Origin: Streptomyces diastaticus subsp. diastaticus
GTDB taxonomy: Bacteria; Actinomycetota; Actinomycetes; Streptomycetales; Streptomycetaceae
Assembly: GCF_011170125.1 (NCBI RefSeq)
Contig: NZ_BLLN01000002.1
Span: 1,025,501 to 1,089,500 of the forward strand
Length of the DNA: 64,000 nucleotides
Reading direction: 5' to 3'
Shown here piece after piece: positions 55,201 to 63,893 of the stretch; position 1 is the stretch's first letter, and each line of letters starts with the position of its first letter. The position numbers and the translations under genes are program-made. Below the pieces are notes generated by a model. That model was given only the letters and a program-made list of their open reading frames with translations, made no database searches and was not told the DNA's origin.

Positions 55201-56856
55201 GTGTCCGACAGTGACCGGCTCCTCAGGCGGTACCAGGCGCTGCTGGGCGCCGTGCCGCAGACGGTCTGGGTGCTGTCGCCCGACGGCGTCGTCACCACGC
55301 TGGTCGACGGCGGGGTGCAGGAGAAGCTGTGGCACCCGGCCGGCGGCGGCTCGTGGACCGACGCGATCCACCCCAAGGACCGGGACTGGTTCGAGCGCGA
55401 GTGGCGCAGGGGCGCCCGGCTGCGTACGCCCGTGGACGCCATCGTGCGGCTGCGGGTGGAGGGCGACCCCTCCCGCCACCGGCACGTACGCGTCGTCGCC
55501 GCACCCGTGCAGGAGCCCGGCGGGCGACTGGAATGGGTCGGCAGCGTCGCCGACGCGGAGGAGCACTGGCGCACCCGGACGCGGGAGAAGCTGCTGGCCC
55601 GCATGGCCCCGGTGCCGGCCGCCCGTGACCTCAGCGAGGCCTTCATGACGACCGCGGCGGCCGTCGTCCCCGAACTCGCCGACGCGGTCGCCATCTTCCT
55701 CGTCCCGCACGAGAAGGAGACCGACTTCTGGAGTACGGGCAGCGCCTCGGCGGCGTCCTCGATCGAGCGCGTCGACCTCGCCCCCGGCCTGCCCTCCCTG
55801 GCCCCCCTGGAGCCGGACTTCCTGCTGGGGCCGGTCGCGCGACGGGCGATGCGCGAGCAGCGGGCACGGCTGCTGACCTTCCCTTCGGGGCGGCCCCCCG
55901 AGACGGGCATCTCACCCGCCTCCAGCCGGTGGCTGCGGGAGGCCGGGGCGACGAGTGTGGCCCTGCTGCCCGTCGTGGTGGCCGGGCGGACGGTCGCGCT
56001 GGCCACCACGGCGACCTGCCGGGGCAACCCGCCCGCGGACGAGGGCGATCTCGGGCTGTTGCAGGACGTTTTCCAGCAGATGAGCGGGCCCCTGCGGCGG
56101 ACGATGGAGTTGCAGAGCGCCCGTGACACGGCCCTCACGCTCCAGCAGTCCTTCCTCGCCGCCCCGCCGCTCGTCGACGGCCTCGTCAGCACGGCGCTCT
56201 ACCACCCGGCCGACTCGGACGCGGAGGTCGGCGGGGACTGGTACGACGCCGTCAAGCTCTCGGACGGCGCACTCGCCCTGACCATCGGCGACATCGCGGG
56301 CCACGACGTGGACGCGGCCACCACCATGGGGCGCGTCAACAGCATGTTGCGCGCCCTCGCCTACGACAGCGGCCCGGCCGTCAGCCCCGCCCTCACCCTG
56401 GACCGCCTCGACCGGGTCGTGCAGGCGCTCGACAGTCCGTCGATGATCACGGCGGTCCACGCGATCCTGCGCCGGGAGACGGAGCACCTCTGGCGCGTCA
56501 CCCTGTCCAACGCCGGCCACCCCCCGCCCCTGCTGATCCCCGCCGGGCAGCCGGCCCGGTACCTGCACAACCCGGCGGGCGCGGACCCGCCGCTCTGCGT
56601 CGCCGACGGCCTTCCCCGCTCCGACCAGGAGACGGAGCTGCGGGAGGGCGACGTCATGGTGTTCTACACCGACGGGCTGGTGGAGACCCCGGGCACCGAC
56701 ATCGGTCACAACCTCCGGCGCCTGCGCGAACGGACCGACGAACTGGCCGGCCGGGGGGCCTCCCTGCCCGCCCTGGTCCGCGGACTGCTGCCGCCGGTGC
56801 AGAATCGCCTGGACGACATCGCCGTCATCGCGCTGCAAGCACGGGCGGACCGGTGA
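55201..56856 (+). CDS. PAS-GAF-SpoIIE-type protein phosphatase
   Basis: A 551-residue PP2C-like phosphatase. A PAS-like domain spans about residues 10-125 (WVLSPDGVVTTLVDGG), a GAF-like domain about 140-310, and the SpoIIE catalytic domain from about residue 325 with metal sites in VGGDWYDAVKLSDGALALTI, GDIAGHDVDAA, and FYTDGLVETPGTD. Such proteins dephosphorylate anti-anti-sigma factors (BldG-like) and so release sigma factors. GTG 55201 has GGAGGGAG 2-9 nt upstream. The partner switch partners are not beside it; a BldG-type module starts this window. Confidence 0.9.
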   Translation: MSDSDRLLRRYQALLGAVPQTVWVLSPDGVVTTLVDGGVQEKLWHPAGGGSWTDAIHPKDRDWFEREWRRGARLRTPVDAIVRLRVEGDPSRHRHVRVVAAPVQEPGGRLEWVGSVADAEEHWRTRTREKLLARMAPVPAARDLSEAFMTTAAAVVPELADAVAIFLVPHEKETDFWSTGSASAASSIERVDLAPGLPSLAPLEPDFLLGPVARRAMREQRARLLTFPSGRPPETGISPASSRWLREAGATSVALLPVVVAGRTVALATTATCRGNPPADEGDLGLLQDVFQQMSGPLRRTMELQSARDTALTLQQSFLAAPPLVDGLVSTALYHPADSDAEVGGDWYDAVKLSDGALALTIGDIAGHDVDAATTMGRVNSMLRALAYDSGPAVSPALTLDRLDRVVQALDSPSMITAVHAILRRETEHLWRVTLSNAGHPPPLLIPAGQPARYLHNPAGADPPLCVADGLPRSDQETELREGDVMVFYTDGLVETPGTDIGHNLRRLRERTDELAGRGASLPALVRGLLPPVQNRLDDIAVIALQARADR

Positions 56857-56936
56857 CGCCCGCACCGCGCACATGGCCGGTGGCCGGTGCGGACAGACAG
56901 GAGAAGACGACTTCCCTTGAGTGAAAGAGACGCCGC

Positions 56937-57746
56937 ATGAACGCCCCGCAGCCACGCCCGAGCGGTCTCGCGACCTCACGAGCCCACTCCGCCCGCGTCT
57001 ACGACTACATCCTGGGCGGCAAGGACCACTACCCGCCGGACGTCGAGGCGGGGGACGCGATGTGCCGTCACTGGCCCGCCCTCCCCGTCCACATGCTGGA
57101 GAACCGGCGCTTCATGCACCGCGCGGCCCGCCACCTCGCCGAGGACCACGGCATACGCCAGTTCCTCGACGTCGGGACCGGCCTGCCGACCTCTCCCAAC
57201 CTGCACGAGGTGGTGCAGGAGGTCGCCCCCGAGTCGCACGTCGTCTACGTCGACAACGACCCCATCGTCCTGGCCCACGCCCGCGCGCTGCTGCGCAGCG
57301 CACCCGAGGGCGCCACCGCCTACGTGGACGCCGACATGCACGACCCCGACGCGATCCTGGGCAGCCCCGAGTTCCGCGAACTCATCGACCTGGACCGGCC
57401 GGTCGGCCTGCTGGTCATCGGCATCCTGCACTTCATCCTGCCCCCGGACGACCGGCGCCTGATCCAGCGGCTGCTGGACCCGCTGCCCTCCGGCAGCTAC
57501 CTGGCGATGACCATCGGCACCGCCGACTTCGCCCCCGAGGAGGTCAACCGGGTCGCCCAGGAGTACCGGCAGCAGGGCATGCCCATGGAACTCCGCGACC
57601 TCGCCACCGCCACCTCGTTCTTCGACGGCATGGACCTGCTGGAACCAGGAGTCACCCAGGTCCACGAGTGGCGCCCCGGGCCCGAGCAGGAAGGCATCGA
57701 GGGCCGCGACATCGCCATGTACGGGGCGGTCGCCAGGAAGCGCTGA
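56937..57746 (+). CDS. DUF574-type SAM-dependent methyltransferase
   Basis: A 269-residue member of Methyltransf_19 (DUF574), an actinobacterial family. SARVYDYILGGKDHYPPD near residues 18-35 is the family signature, FLDVGTGLPTSPNLHE the SAM motif, and VYVDNDPIVLAHARALL motif II. Streptomycetes carry many paralogues of unknown substrate, often next to regulators. ATG 56937 lies 80 bp after the phosphatase stop. Confidence 0.9.
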   Translation: MNAPQPRPSGLATSRAHSARVYDYILGGKDHYPPDVEAGDAMCRHWPALPVHMLENRRFMHRAARHLAEDHGIRQFLDVGTGLPTSPNLHEVVQEVAPESHVVYVDNDPIVLAHARALLRSAPEGATAYVDADMHDPDAILGSPEFRELIDLDRPVGLLVIGILHFILPPDDRRLIQRLLDPLPSGSYLAMTIGTADFAPEEVNRVAQEYRQQGMPMELRDLATATSFFDGMDLLEPGVTQVHEWRPGPEQEGIEGRDIAMYGAVARKR

Positions 57747-57777
57747 CACCGTCCCGCCGTCGGGGCGGCCGCCCGGC

Positions 57778-58626
57778 TCAGCCGCCCGGCGCCCGCCCCG
57801 ACACCGCCGAAGTCAGCCGGGCCGCCGCCCGCGCCAGGGCGTCCCGCACGCCGTCGGTGCCGTGCGGGGCGTAGTGGCGCCGCCAGGTGGTGGAGAGGGC
57901 GGCGACCGGATGGCCGTGGTGGTCGAAGACGGCCGCGCCGAGGGAGCGCAGCCCCTCCGAGACCAGCTCGGTCTCCTCGGACCAGCCGCGCCGCCGGTCG
58001 GCGGCGAGCAGGCCGAGGAGCTCGGCGAGCGAGCGCGGACCCCGGCCGGTGCGGGTGATCAGGTCCCCGGGGCGCGGATACAGGGCGCGGACCTGCGCCT
58101 CGGGGAGGTGGGCGAGGATCGCCCGGCCGCTGGCGGTCAGGTGCGCGGGCAGCCGGACGCCGATGTCGGTGACGAGGGCGGTGTCGGCCGCGCGTCCGCG
58201 CGGCGGGCGTTCCTTCAGCAGGTAGACGGTCTCGGCGCCGTAGACCACCCCGAGGTGCACGGTCTGCCCGAGCCGTCCCGCGAGCCGCCGCACCACCGGC
58301 TGGGCCAGCCGCTCCAGCGGCTCGTGCCGCAGGTAGGCCGACCCGATCTCGAACGCCGCCACCCCGAGCCCGTACGCCCGCTCCCCGGGCAGGTAGGTCA
58401 CGAACCCGCGCTCCGCCAGCACCGTGAGGATGTGGTACGCCGACGACCTCGGCATCCCCAGTTCCCGTGCGAGCGTGGCCGCCCGCACCGGCCCGGTCCG
58501 CCCGGCGAGGTGCAGCAGGATGTCGAGTGCGCGCCCCACGGCGGGGGAGGTGCTGGACGTGGGCGCGGGGGAGCCGGGGTGGGGCGGCAACGGGGCCTCC
58601 GGGGCTGGACGGTCGGGGACCAGCAT
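57778..58626 (-). CDS. IclR-family regulator
   Basis: A 282-residue regulator. The winged helix is VGRALDILLHLAGRTGPVRA and ATLARELGMPRSSAYHILTV; the effector domain has TVHLGVVYGAETVYLLKERP, PAHLTASGRAILAHL and AALSTTW near the end. The first 25 residues are Pro rich. ATG 58626 has no good Shine-Dalgarno; a longer frame reaches across the riboswitch on the other strand and is not credible. Targets unknown; the next gene on the right is cobalamin-controlled, not shared in orientation. Confidence 0.87.
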   Translation of the reverse strand: MLVPDRPAPEAPLPPHPGSPAPTSSTSPAVGRALDILLHLAGRTGPVRAATLARELGMPRSSAYHILTVLAERGFVTYLPGERAYGLGVAAFEIGSAYLRHEPLERLAQPVVRRLAGRLGQTVHLGVVYGAETVYLLKERPPRGRAADTALVTDIGVRLPAHLTASGRAILAHLPEAQVRALYPRPGDLITRTGRGPRSLAELLGLLAADRRRGWSEETELVSEGLRSLGAAVFDHHGHPVAALSTTWRRHYAPHGTDGVRDALARAAARLTSAVSGRAPGG

Positions 58627-58760
58627 GGCCGCCGCCGGGCCGGAGCGCACGGAGGGTCCGGGCGGCGGCCCCCCGTCCCGCCCTCCCCGGTGTGAGCACC
58701 GTCTCCCCGGCTCGCCCCGGAACCTCCGCCCCCCGCGTGACAGAATCGCGGCGTTCACCC

Positions 58761-58871
58761 AGGCGGCGGAGGACAGGAAGCCGGTGCGAATCCGGCGCGG
58801 TCCCGCCACGGTGACCAGGCCCGGCGCGGCGACGCGCGCGGGCCCGGGAGTCCGACACTGACCCGCCGCCT
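58761..58871 (+). ncRNA. Cobalamin riboswitch
   Basis: AGGCGGCGG (58761-58769) pairs with CCGCCGCCT (58863-58871) as P1. The core GAAGCCGGTGCGAATCCGGC starts at 58778, the GCGGTCCCGCCAC block follows, and AGTCCGACAC closes it before P1. These are the B12-box elements of the Cbl class. Adenosylcobalamin binding would repress the ABC transporter genes that start 45 nt downstream. Confidence 0.93.
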
Positions 58872-58916
58872 TTCGCACTACCAGGGGACGCGGTCATCCC
58901 CCGGAGAGGCACGGTC

Positions 58917-59924
58917 ATGTCCGGACCCCGTCGCGCCCCGCGCGCGCTCGCCGCCACGGCGGCCCTCCTCCTCCCGCTCACCGCCTGCGGCGCCGCCGAC
59001 GGCGGCCGGACCGGGGCGAAGGGCGGCCAGGACGCCCAAGGCGGCGAGGGCTTCCCGTACACCGTCACCAACTGCGGGGTGAAGACCACCTTCGAGAAGG
59101 CGCCCGAGCGGGCCGTGACGATGAATCAGCACGTCACCGAGGTCATGCTCGCCCTCGGCTTGGAGGACCGGATGGCGGGCACCGCCTTCCTGGACGACGA
59201 GATCCTCCCCGAGTACCGCGCGGCCTACGACCGGATCGAGGTCGTCGCCGACGCGTACCCCTCCTACGAGAAGCTGATCGCCGCCTCACCCGACTTCGTC
59301 TACGGCGGCTACGCCAGCGCCTTCGACAAGGGCGCGGGGCGCGAGCGCGCCGCCCTGGCCGAGGACGGTGTCCCCACCCGCCTCAACGTCGAGGGCTGCA
59401 CCGACGGACCCGTGGGCGTCAAGGAGCTGCGCAAGGAACTGCGCGAGGTGGCCCGGACGTTCGGCGTGCCCCAGCGCGCCGAGAAGCTGATAGCCGAGCA
59501 GGAGGAGCAGCTCGCGGCCACCGCCGAACGCCTCAAGGGCGCCGAGAAGCCCGCCGTCTTCGTCTTCGACAGCGGCGACAGCTCGGCCTTCACGGCCGGC
59601 GGCCACGGCATCGGCAACGACCTCATCAGCCGGGCCGGCGGCCGCAACGTCTTCGCCGACCTCGACAAGTCCTTCGGCGACGTCTCCTGGGAGAAGGTCG
59701 TCGAGCGCAAGCCCGAGGTCGTCGTCATCTACGACTACGGCGGCACCCCCGTCGCCGCCAAGAAGAAGCAGCTCCTGAACGACCCGGCGCTCAAGGACGT
59801 GCCCGCGATCAAGAACGAGCGGTTCGCCGTCCTGCCGCTCTCCTCCGCCGTACTCGGCCCGCGCGTCCCCGACGCCGTGGACGAGCTGGCGGACCAGCTC
59901 CACCCCGACCGCGCCGCCGAGTAG
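58917..59924 (+). CDS. ABC transporter substrate-binding lipoprotein (BtuF/FecB type)
   Basis: A 335-residue binding protein with a lipoprotein signal ending LTAC (Cys near residue 23). The Peripla_BP_2 fold has TTFEKAPERAVTMNQHVTEV and VFVFDSGDSSAF. ATG 58917 lies 45 nt after the cobalamin riboswitch. The riboswitch argues for a cobalamin or cobinamide ligand; cobalt or siderophore-type ligands are less likely but share this fold. First gene of a three-gene operon. Confidence 0.92.
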   Translation: MSGPRRAPRALAATAALLLPLTACGAADGGRTGAKGGQDAQGGEGFPYTVTNCGVKTTFEKAPERAVTMNQHVTEVMLALGLEDRMAGTAFLDDEILPEYRAAYDRIEVVADAYPSYEKLIAASPDFVYGGYASAFDKGAGRERAALAEDGVPTRLNVEGCTDGPVGVKELRKELREVARTFGVPQRAEKLIAEQEEQLAATAERLKGAEKPAVFVFDSGDSSAFTAGGHGIGNDLISRAGGRNVFADLDKSFGDVSWEKVVERKPEVVVIYDYGGTPVAAKKKQLLNDPALKDVPAIKNERFAVLPLSSAVLGPRVPDAVDELADQLHPDRAAE

Positions 59925-59933
59925 GGGGCCGTG

Positions 59934-60995
59934 GTGACCGCCCCCGCGGGCACCCCGGCGGCGGCCGAGCCCCGCCGCCGGGCCCTGTCGTACCCCGCCG
60001 TCCTCGCCCTGCTCGCCGGTCTGCTGCTGGCCGCCGGCCTCGCCGGGCTCGCCCTCGGCTCCGTCCGCGTCCCGCCCGGCGAGGTGCTGGCCGCGCTCAC
60101 CGGGAGCGAGCCGACGCCGCTCGCGCCGGTCATCCGGAACGTGCGGCTGCCGCGCGTGCTGCTCGCCGTCGTCGTCGGCGCGGGCCTCGCCGTCGCCGGT
60201 ACGGTCCTCCAGGCGCTGGTCCGCAACCCGCTGGCCGACCCGTTCCTGCTCGGCGCCTCCTCGGGGGCCTCCACGGGGGCGGTACTGGTCATCGTCGCGG
60301 GTATCGGCACCGGACTGCTCGGCACCGTCGCCCTGCCCGTCGCCGCCTTCGCCGGCTCGATGGGCGCGCTGGTCGCCGTCTACGCGATGGCCCGGCGCGG
60401 CGGCACCATGACGACCGGCCGGCTGATCCTCGCCGGGGTCGCGGTGCAGTACATCCTCTCCGCGCTGACCAGCCTCGCCCTGGTGCTCTCCAGCCAGGCC
60501 GAGCACGCCCGGGCCATTCTCTTCTGGACCCTCGGCGGTCTCGGCGGCGCCCGCTGGGACAGCCTGTTCCTCCCGGCCGCCGTCCTGGTCGCGGGCACCG
60601 GCCTGCTGCTCGCCCTGTCCCGGCCGCTCGACCTGCTCCTCGCCGGGGAGGAGGGCGCCACCGTCCTCGGCCTGGACACCCACCGGTTCCGCGCCGCCGC
60701 CTTCGTCCTCGCCTCCCTGGTGGTCGGCGTGCTGGTCGCGGTGAGCGGCGCGATCGGCTTCATCGGCCTGATGGTGCCGCACGCCGCCCGGCTGCTGGTC
60801 GGTGCCGGGCACCGCCGGCTGCTGCCGGTCACCGCGCTCGGCGGCGCCCTCTTCCTGGTCGTCGCCGATCTGGTCGCCCGTACCGTCGCCGCGCCCGAGG
60901 AGATCCCCGTCGGCGTGGTCACCGCGCTCACCGGCGGGCCGTTCTTCCTCTGGCTGCTGCGCCGGTCCTCCCGCGGAGAAGGAGTCGTCGGATGA
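59934..60995 (+). CDS. ABC transporter permease (BtuC/FecCD type)
   Basis: A 353-residue permease with about ten helices. RNVRLPRVLLAVVVGAGLAV and NPLADPFLLGASSGASTGAV are FecCD hallmarks, and GAIGFIGLMVPHAARLLVG is the cytoplasmic coupling helix. Two GTG codons lie in tandem; 59934 is used because AGGGGG is 5 nt upstream (59931 is too close). Its stop overlaps the ATPase ATG by 4 nt. Confidence 0.92.
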   Translation: MTAPAGTPAAAEPRRRALSYPAVLALLAGLLLAAGLAGLALGSVRVPPGEVLAALTGSEPTPLAPVIRNVRLPRVLLAVVVGAGLAVAGTVLQALVRNPLADPFLLGASSGASTGAVLVIVAGIGTGLLGTVALPVAAFAGSMGALVAVYAMARRGGTMTTGRLILAGVAVQYILSALTSLALVLSSQAEHARAILFWTLGGLGGARWDSLFLPAAVLVAGTGLLLALSRPLDLLLAGEEGATVLGLDTHRFRAAAFVLASLVVGVLVAVSGAIGFIGLMVPHAARLLVGAGHRRLLPVTALGGALFLVVADLVARTVAAPEEIPVGVVTALTGGPFFLWLLRRSSRGEGVVG

Positions 60996-61834
60996 GCCAC
61001 CGCACCGCCCCCGCCCCGGCCGACCCGGGCTTCGGCGCCGCCGCGCCCGGCTCGCTGCGCGCCGAGGGGCTCGGCTACCGCCTGCCGCCGCCCGGCCGGG
61101 GCCGCTCGGGCGCCGTCCTCCTCGACGGTGTCGACCTGGCGGTGGCGCCGGGCGAGACGGTCGGCGTGGTGGGTCCCAACGGCAGCGGCAAGACCACGCT
61201 GCTGCGCTGCGTCTACGGCACCCTCGCCGCCACCTCGGGCCGGTTGCTCCTGGACGGGCAGGACGCGGCCGGGCTCAGCGCCAAGGAGCGCGCCCGCCTG
61301 GTCGCCGCCGTGCCGCAGGACGCCACCGGCGCCTTCGGCCTCACCGTCCGCGAGACCGTCGCCATGGGGCACAGCCCGCACAAACGGTTCTGGGAGGGCG
61401 ACACCGCCGAGGACGCCGCCCGGGCCCGGGCCGCCCTGGAGCGCGTCGGCGCCGCCCACCTCGCCGACCGCCGCCTCGACGAACTCTCCGGCGGCGAACG
61501 CCAGCGCGCCCTGATCGCCCGCGCCCTGGTCCAGCGCCCCCGCATCCTCGCCCTGGACGAGCCCACCAACCACCTGGACATCCGCTACCAGCTGGACATC
61601 CTCCACCTGGCCCGTACCCTCCCCCCGACCGTCCTCGTCGTCCTCCACGACCTCAACCTGGCCGCCGCCTACTGCGACCGCATCCACGTCCTCGCCGCCG
61701 GCCGCGTCGTCGCGGCCGGCACCCCCGCCGACGTCCTGACCGAGGACCTCCTCCACGAGGTCTACGGCGTCCACACCCGCATCACCCCGCACCCGGTGAC
61801 GGGCAGGCCGAACGTCGTGTACGTACCGGAGTAG
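60992..61834 (+). CDS. ABC transporter ATPase (BtuD/FecE type)
   Basis: A 280-residue ATP-binding subunit. Walker A GPNGSGKTTLL near residue 57, signature LSGGERQRALIARAL, Walker B ILALDEPTNHLD, and the switch His in VVLHDLNLAA. ATG 60992 overlaps the permease stop (ATGA). With the lipoprotein and permease it completes a cobalamin-type importer. Confidence 0.95.
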   Translation: MSHRTAPAPADPGFGAAAPGSLRAEGLGYRLPPPGRGRSGAVLLDGVDLAVAPGETVGVVGPNGSGKTTLLRCVYGTLAATSGRLLLDGQDAAGLSAKERARLVAAVPQDATGAFGLTVRETVAMGHSPHKRFWEGDTAEDAARARAALERVGAAHLADRRLDELSGGERQRALIARALVQRPRILALDEPTNHLDIRYQLDILHLARTLPPTVLVVLHDLNLAAAYCDRIHVLAAGRVVAAGTPADVLTEDLLHEVYGVHTRITPHPVTGRPNVVYVPE

Positions 61835-61936
61835 AACCGGCTCCGGCACCGGTCCGGATCTTCCCGGCGCCGACGGTTCCGCCCCGCCTCCGGCCCACCC
61901 GGCCGGCCCCGGCGCACCGGAACCAGGGGCCCGGCC

Positions 61937-61984
61937 GACGGCACCGCCCGACAGGGACGGCACCGCCCGACAGGGACGGCACCG
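61937..61984 (+). repeat. 19-bp tandem repeat, two and a half copies
   Basis: GACGGCACCGCCCGACAGG occurs at 61937-61955 and 61956-61974, with a 10-bp third copy. It lies in the 385-bp gap 61835-62219 between the transporter and dps, which holds no supported gene. Confidence 0.8.
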
Positions 61985-62219
61985 GGGAGCGCCGACGAGC
62001 GGTCCGGCCGGGACCCGGTCCGGAAGAGGCCGCCCTCCCGCGCGGCCGCGGACGGCCGTCTCGCCCGCATGGCGTCAACTTCGGCCCGGTCCTTCACTCC
62101 GTCGGGTGGGTGGGCGGTGGGCGGACCGCTCACGGGGAACAGAAAGGGATCACCAGCTCACCTCAGGCAGCCACCCCGCCCGCGGTGGCTCCCGCACAGA
62201 GACGGACGGACGAGACTTC

Positions 62220-62777
62220 ATGGCCACCGACACCACCCCCCGCTACACCGTCCCCGGCCTCACGGTCCAGCAGGGCGGCAAGCTCATCGACCTGCTGCGC
62301 CTTCGGCTCTACGCCCTCAACGACCTCCACCTGACGCTGAAGCACATCCACTGGAACGTGGTCGGACCGCACTTCATCGCGGTCCACGAGATGCTCGACC
62401 CCCAGGTCGACCGGGTCCGCGAGATGGCCGACGACGTGGCCGAGCGGATCGCGGCGCTCGGCGGCGTCGCCAAGGGCACCCCCGGCGCGCTGGTCTCCGC
62501 CCGCACCTGGGAGGACTACAGCATCGGCCGGGGCGACGCCATCGCCCACCTCGGTGCCCTGGACGTCGTCTACACCGGCGTCGTCGAGGACGTCCGCAAG
62601 GCCGTCGCCCAGGCGGGCGAGATCGACCCGGCCACCGAGGACCTGCTCATCGAGCAGCTCCGCGACCTGGAGCAGTTCCAGTGGTTCGTCCGCGCCCACC
62701 TGGAGACCTCGGGAGGCTCCCTGCGCACCGCCGGGGCGACCACCGAGAAGGCGGGCGCGGAGAGCGCCACCGACTGA
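62220..62777 (+). CDS. dps: Dps-family DNA-protection ferritin
   Basis: A 185-residue Dps protein. The ferroxidase residues are in LKHIHWNVVGPHFIAVHEML and DPQVDRVREMADDVAERI, the usual His..Asp..Glu set shared between subunits. Dodecamers store iron and shield DNA in stress and stationary phase. The C-terminal tail (about 20 residues, Gly/Thr/Glu) is polar and short. ATG 62220 gives the family N-terminus with an extra polar stretch; the Shine-Dalgarno is weak. Confidence 0.93.
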   Translation: MATDTTPRYTVPGLTVQQGGKLIDLLRLRLYALNDLHLTLKHIHWNVVGPHFIAVHEMLDPQVDRVREMADDVAERIAALGGVAKGTPGALVSARTWEDYSIGRGDAIAHLGALDVVYTGVVEDVRKAVAQAGEIDPATEDLLIEQLRDLEQFQWFVRAHLETSGGSLRTAGATTEKAGAESATD

Positions 62778-62829
62778 CCGGGCCGGGCGCGGGCACCCGC
62801 GCCGCGACACCCCGCGGACCGGAGGCCCC

Positions 62830-63301
62830 GTGGCACGCAGCACCCGCCCCCCGGCGCCGAACCGCGCGGCGGGCCTGCTGGTCCTCTGCTCCGCCGTGGC
62901 GGCCGCCGGCGGTCTCGCCGCCGGTGACGCGGACCGGGTCCACGCCTTTCTCCACCACCCGGCCTGGCCCCCGCCCGCCTGGCTCTTCGGCCCGGTCCGG
63001 ACGGTCCTGTACGCCACGATCGCCGTCGCCGGCCGGCTCGTCGCCCGCACCACGTCGCCGCGCCATGACGGCCTGGTCCGTCCAGCCCACCCGCAACCTC
63101 GACTGGACGCCCCTCCTCTTCGGCGCCGTCCAGTACGGCGTGGCCTTCCTCGACGCCGCCCTGGTCACCCTCGCCATCGCGGCGACGGTCCTGTTCTTCC
63201 GCCGCGTCGACCGCAGGGCGGCAGCCCTGCTCCCGCCCTACCGCTGCCGGGTGGTGTTCGCGGCGGCGCTGAACTGGTCGGTCCGGGTGCGGAACGGGTG
63301 A
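62830..63301 (+). pseudogene. TspO/MBR-family membrane protein with one frameshift
   Basis: From GTG 62830 one frame gives HPAWPPPAWLFGPVRTVLYA and VAGRLVARTTSPR, typical of TspO helices 1-2 (PxWxPPxxxFGPVWTxLY). The rest, RNLDWTPLLFGAVQYG, VLFFRRVDRRAAALLPPYRC and ALNWSVRV, continues in a second frame to 63301. The join is near 63060, where one base of a GC run is missing. TspO proteins bind porphyrins and steroids in membranes. As in the GNAT gene, everything else is intact, so an assembly error is possible. Confidence 0.8.
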
Positions 63302-63338
63302 GGGGCGGGGAGCCGGAAGGTGCCCGGCTCCCCGCCCC
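63302..63338. terminator. Bidirectional terminator
   Basis: GGGGCGGGGAGCCGG (63302-63316) pairs perfectly over 15 bp with 63324-63338, with a 7-nt loop, between the plus-strand TspO gene and the convergent minus-strand gene. Confidence 0.8.
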
Positions 63339-63361
63339 GCGTCAGGAAGGACGAGGCCGGT

Positions 63362-63814
63362 CTACTCCTCCTCCCCGGCCGCCCGCCCCGCCAGCCGCTC
63401 GTACCGCTGGCGGGCCGCCTGGGGAGTGCCGAGGCCGAGGCCGAAGGCGATCTCCTGCCAGGTCATGCCGCGGCCGCGGGCCATGCGGATGAGGCCGGTC
63501 TCCAGTTCGTCCAGGTCGGCGCGGGCGCTGGGGACGAGGGTGAGGGCGGCGGTGACGTCGGCCGGGTCGACCTCCGGCTCGTCGCCCTCGGGCAGGGCGG
63601 TGCCGCTGAGCAGGTAGGAGACGAGGCGGACGGCCTCGTGCGGGCCGATCATCGACGGGTGCACCTGGCGGCGCCGCTGCTCGTCGGTGGCGGCGTGCCG
63701 GTCGGCGATGCGGAAGAGCGAGGCGTGCACCCGGCCGGCGCGCGCCTGCTCGGCGTCGGGGGCGGCGAAGGGCGCGTCGGGGGCGGACTGCTGAGGGTCC
63801 GGGGTGTTCGGCAT
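63362..63814 (-). CDS. Putative DNA-binding protein with C-terminal HTH
   Basis: A 150-residue protein. The N-terminal half is acidic and helical, and the C-terminus contains GMTWQEIAFGLGLGTPQAAR then QRYERLAGR, a helix-turn-helix-like segment seen in small actinobacterial DNA-binding proteins. A perfect TTGACA lies upstream on the same strand. ATG 63814 has GGAG only 2 nt away. Targets unknown. Confidence 0.75.
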   Translation of the reverse strand: MPNTPDPQQSAPDAPFAAPDAEQARAGRVHASLFRIADRHAATDEQRRRQVHPSMIGPHEAVRLVSYLLSGTALPEGDEPEVDPADVTAALTLVPSARADLDELETGLIRMARGRGMTWQEIAFGLGLGTPQAARQRYERLAGRAAGEEE

Positions 63815-63843
63815 GGCTCCAGCGTGGGTGGCGCACGGATTGT

Positions 63844-63849
63844 TGTCAA
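63844..63849 (-). promoter_or_regulatory. Perfect -35 box and TCAACG-rich operator region
   Basis: The minus strand has TTGACA here, with CACGCT 17-18 nt downstream as a weak -10 before ATG 63814. Around it, TCAACG-type elements recur at 63846, 63860 and 63872, which may be operator repeats. Confidence 0.4.
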
Positions 63850-63893
63850 CGACATGCTTTCAACGTCGCGTTCAATTCACTCGGGCGGCCCTG

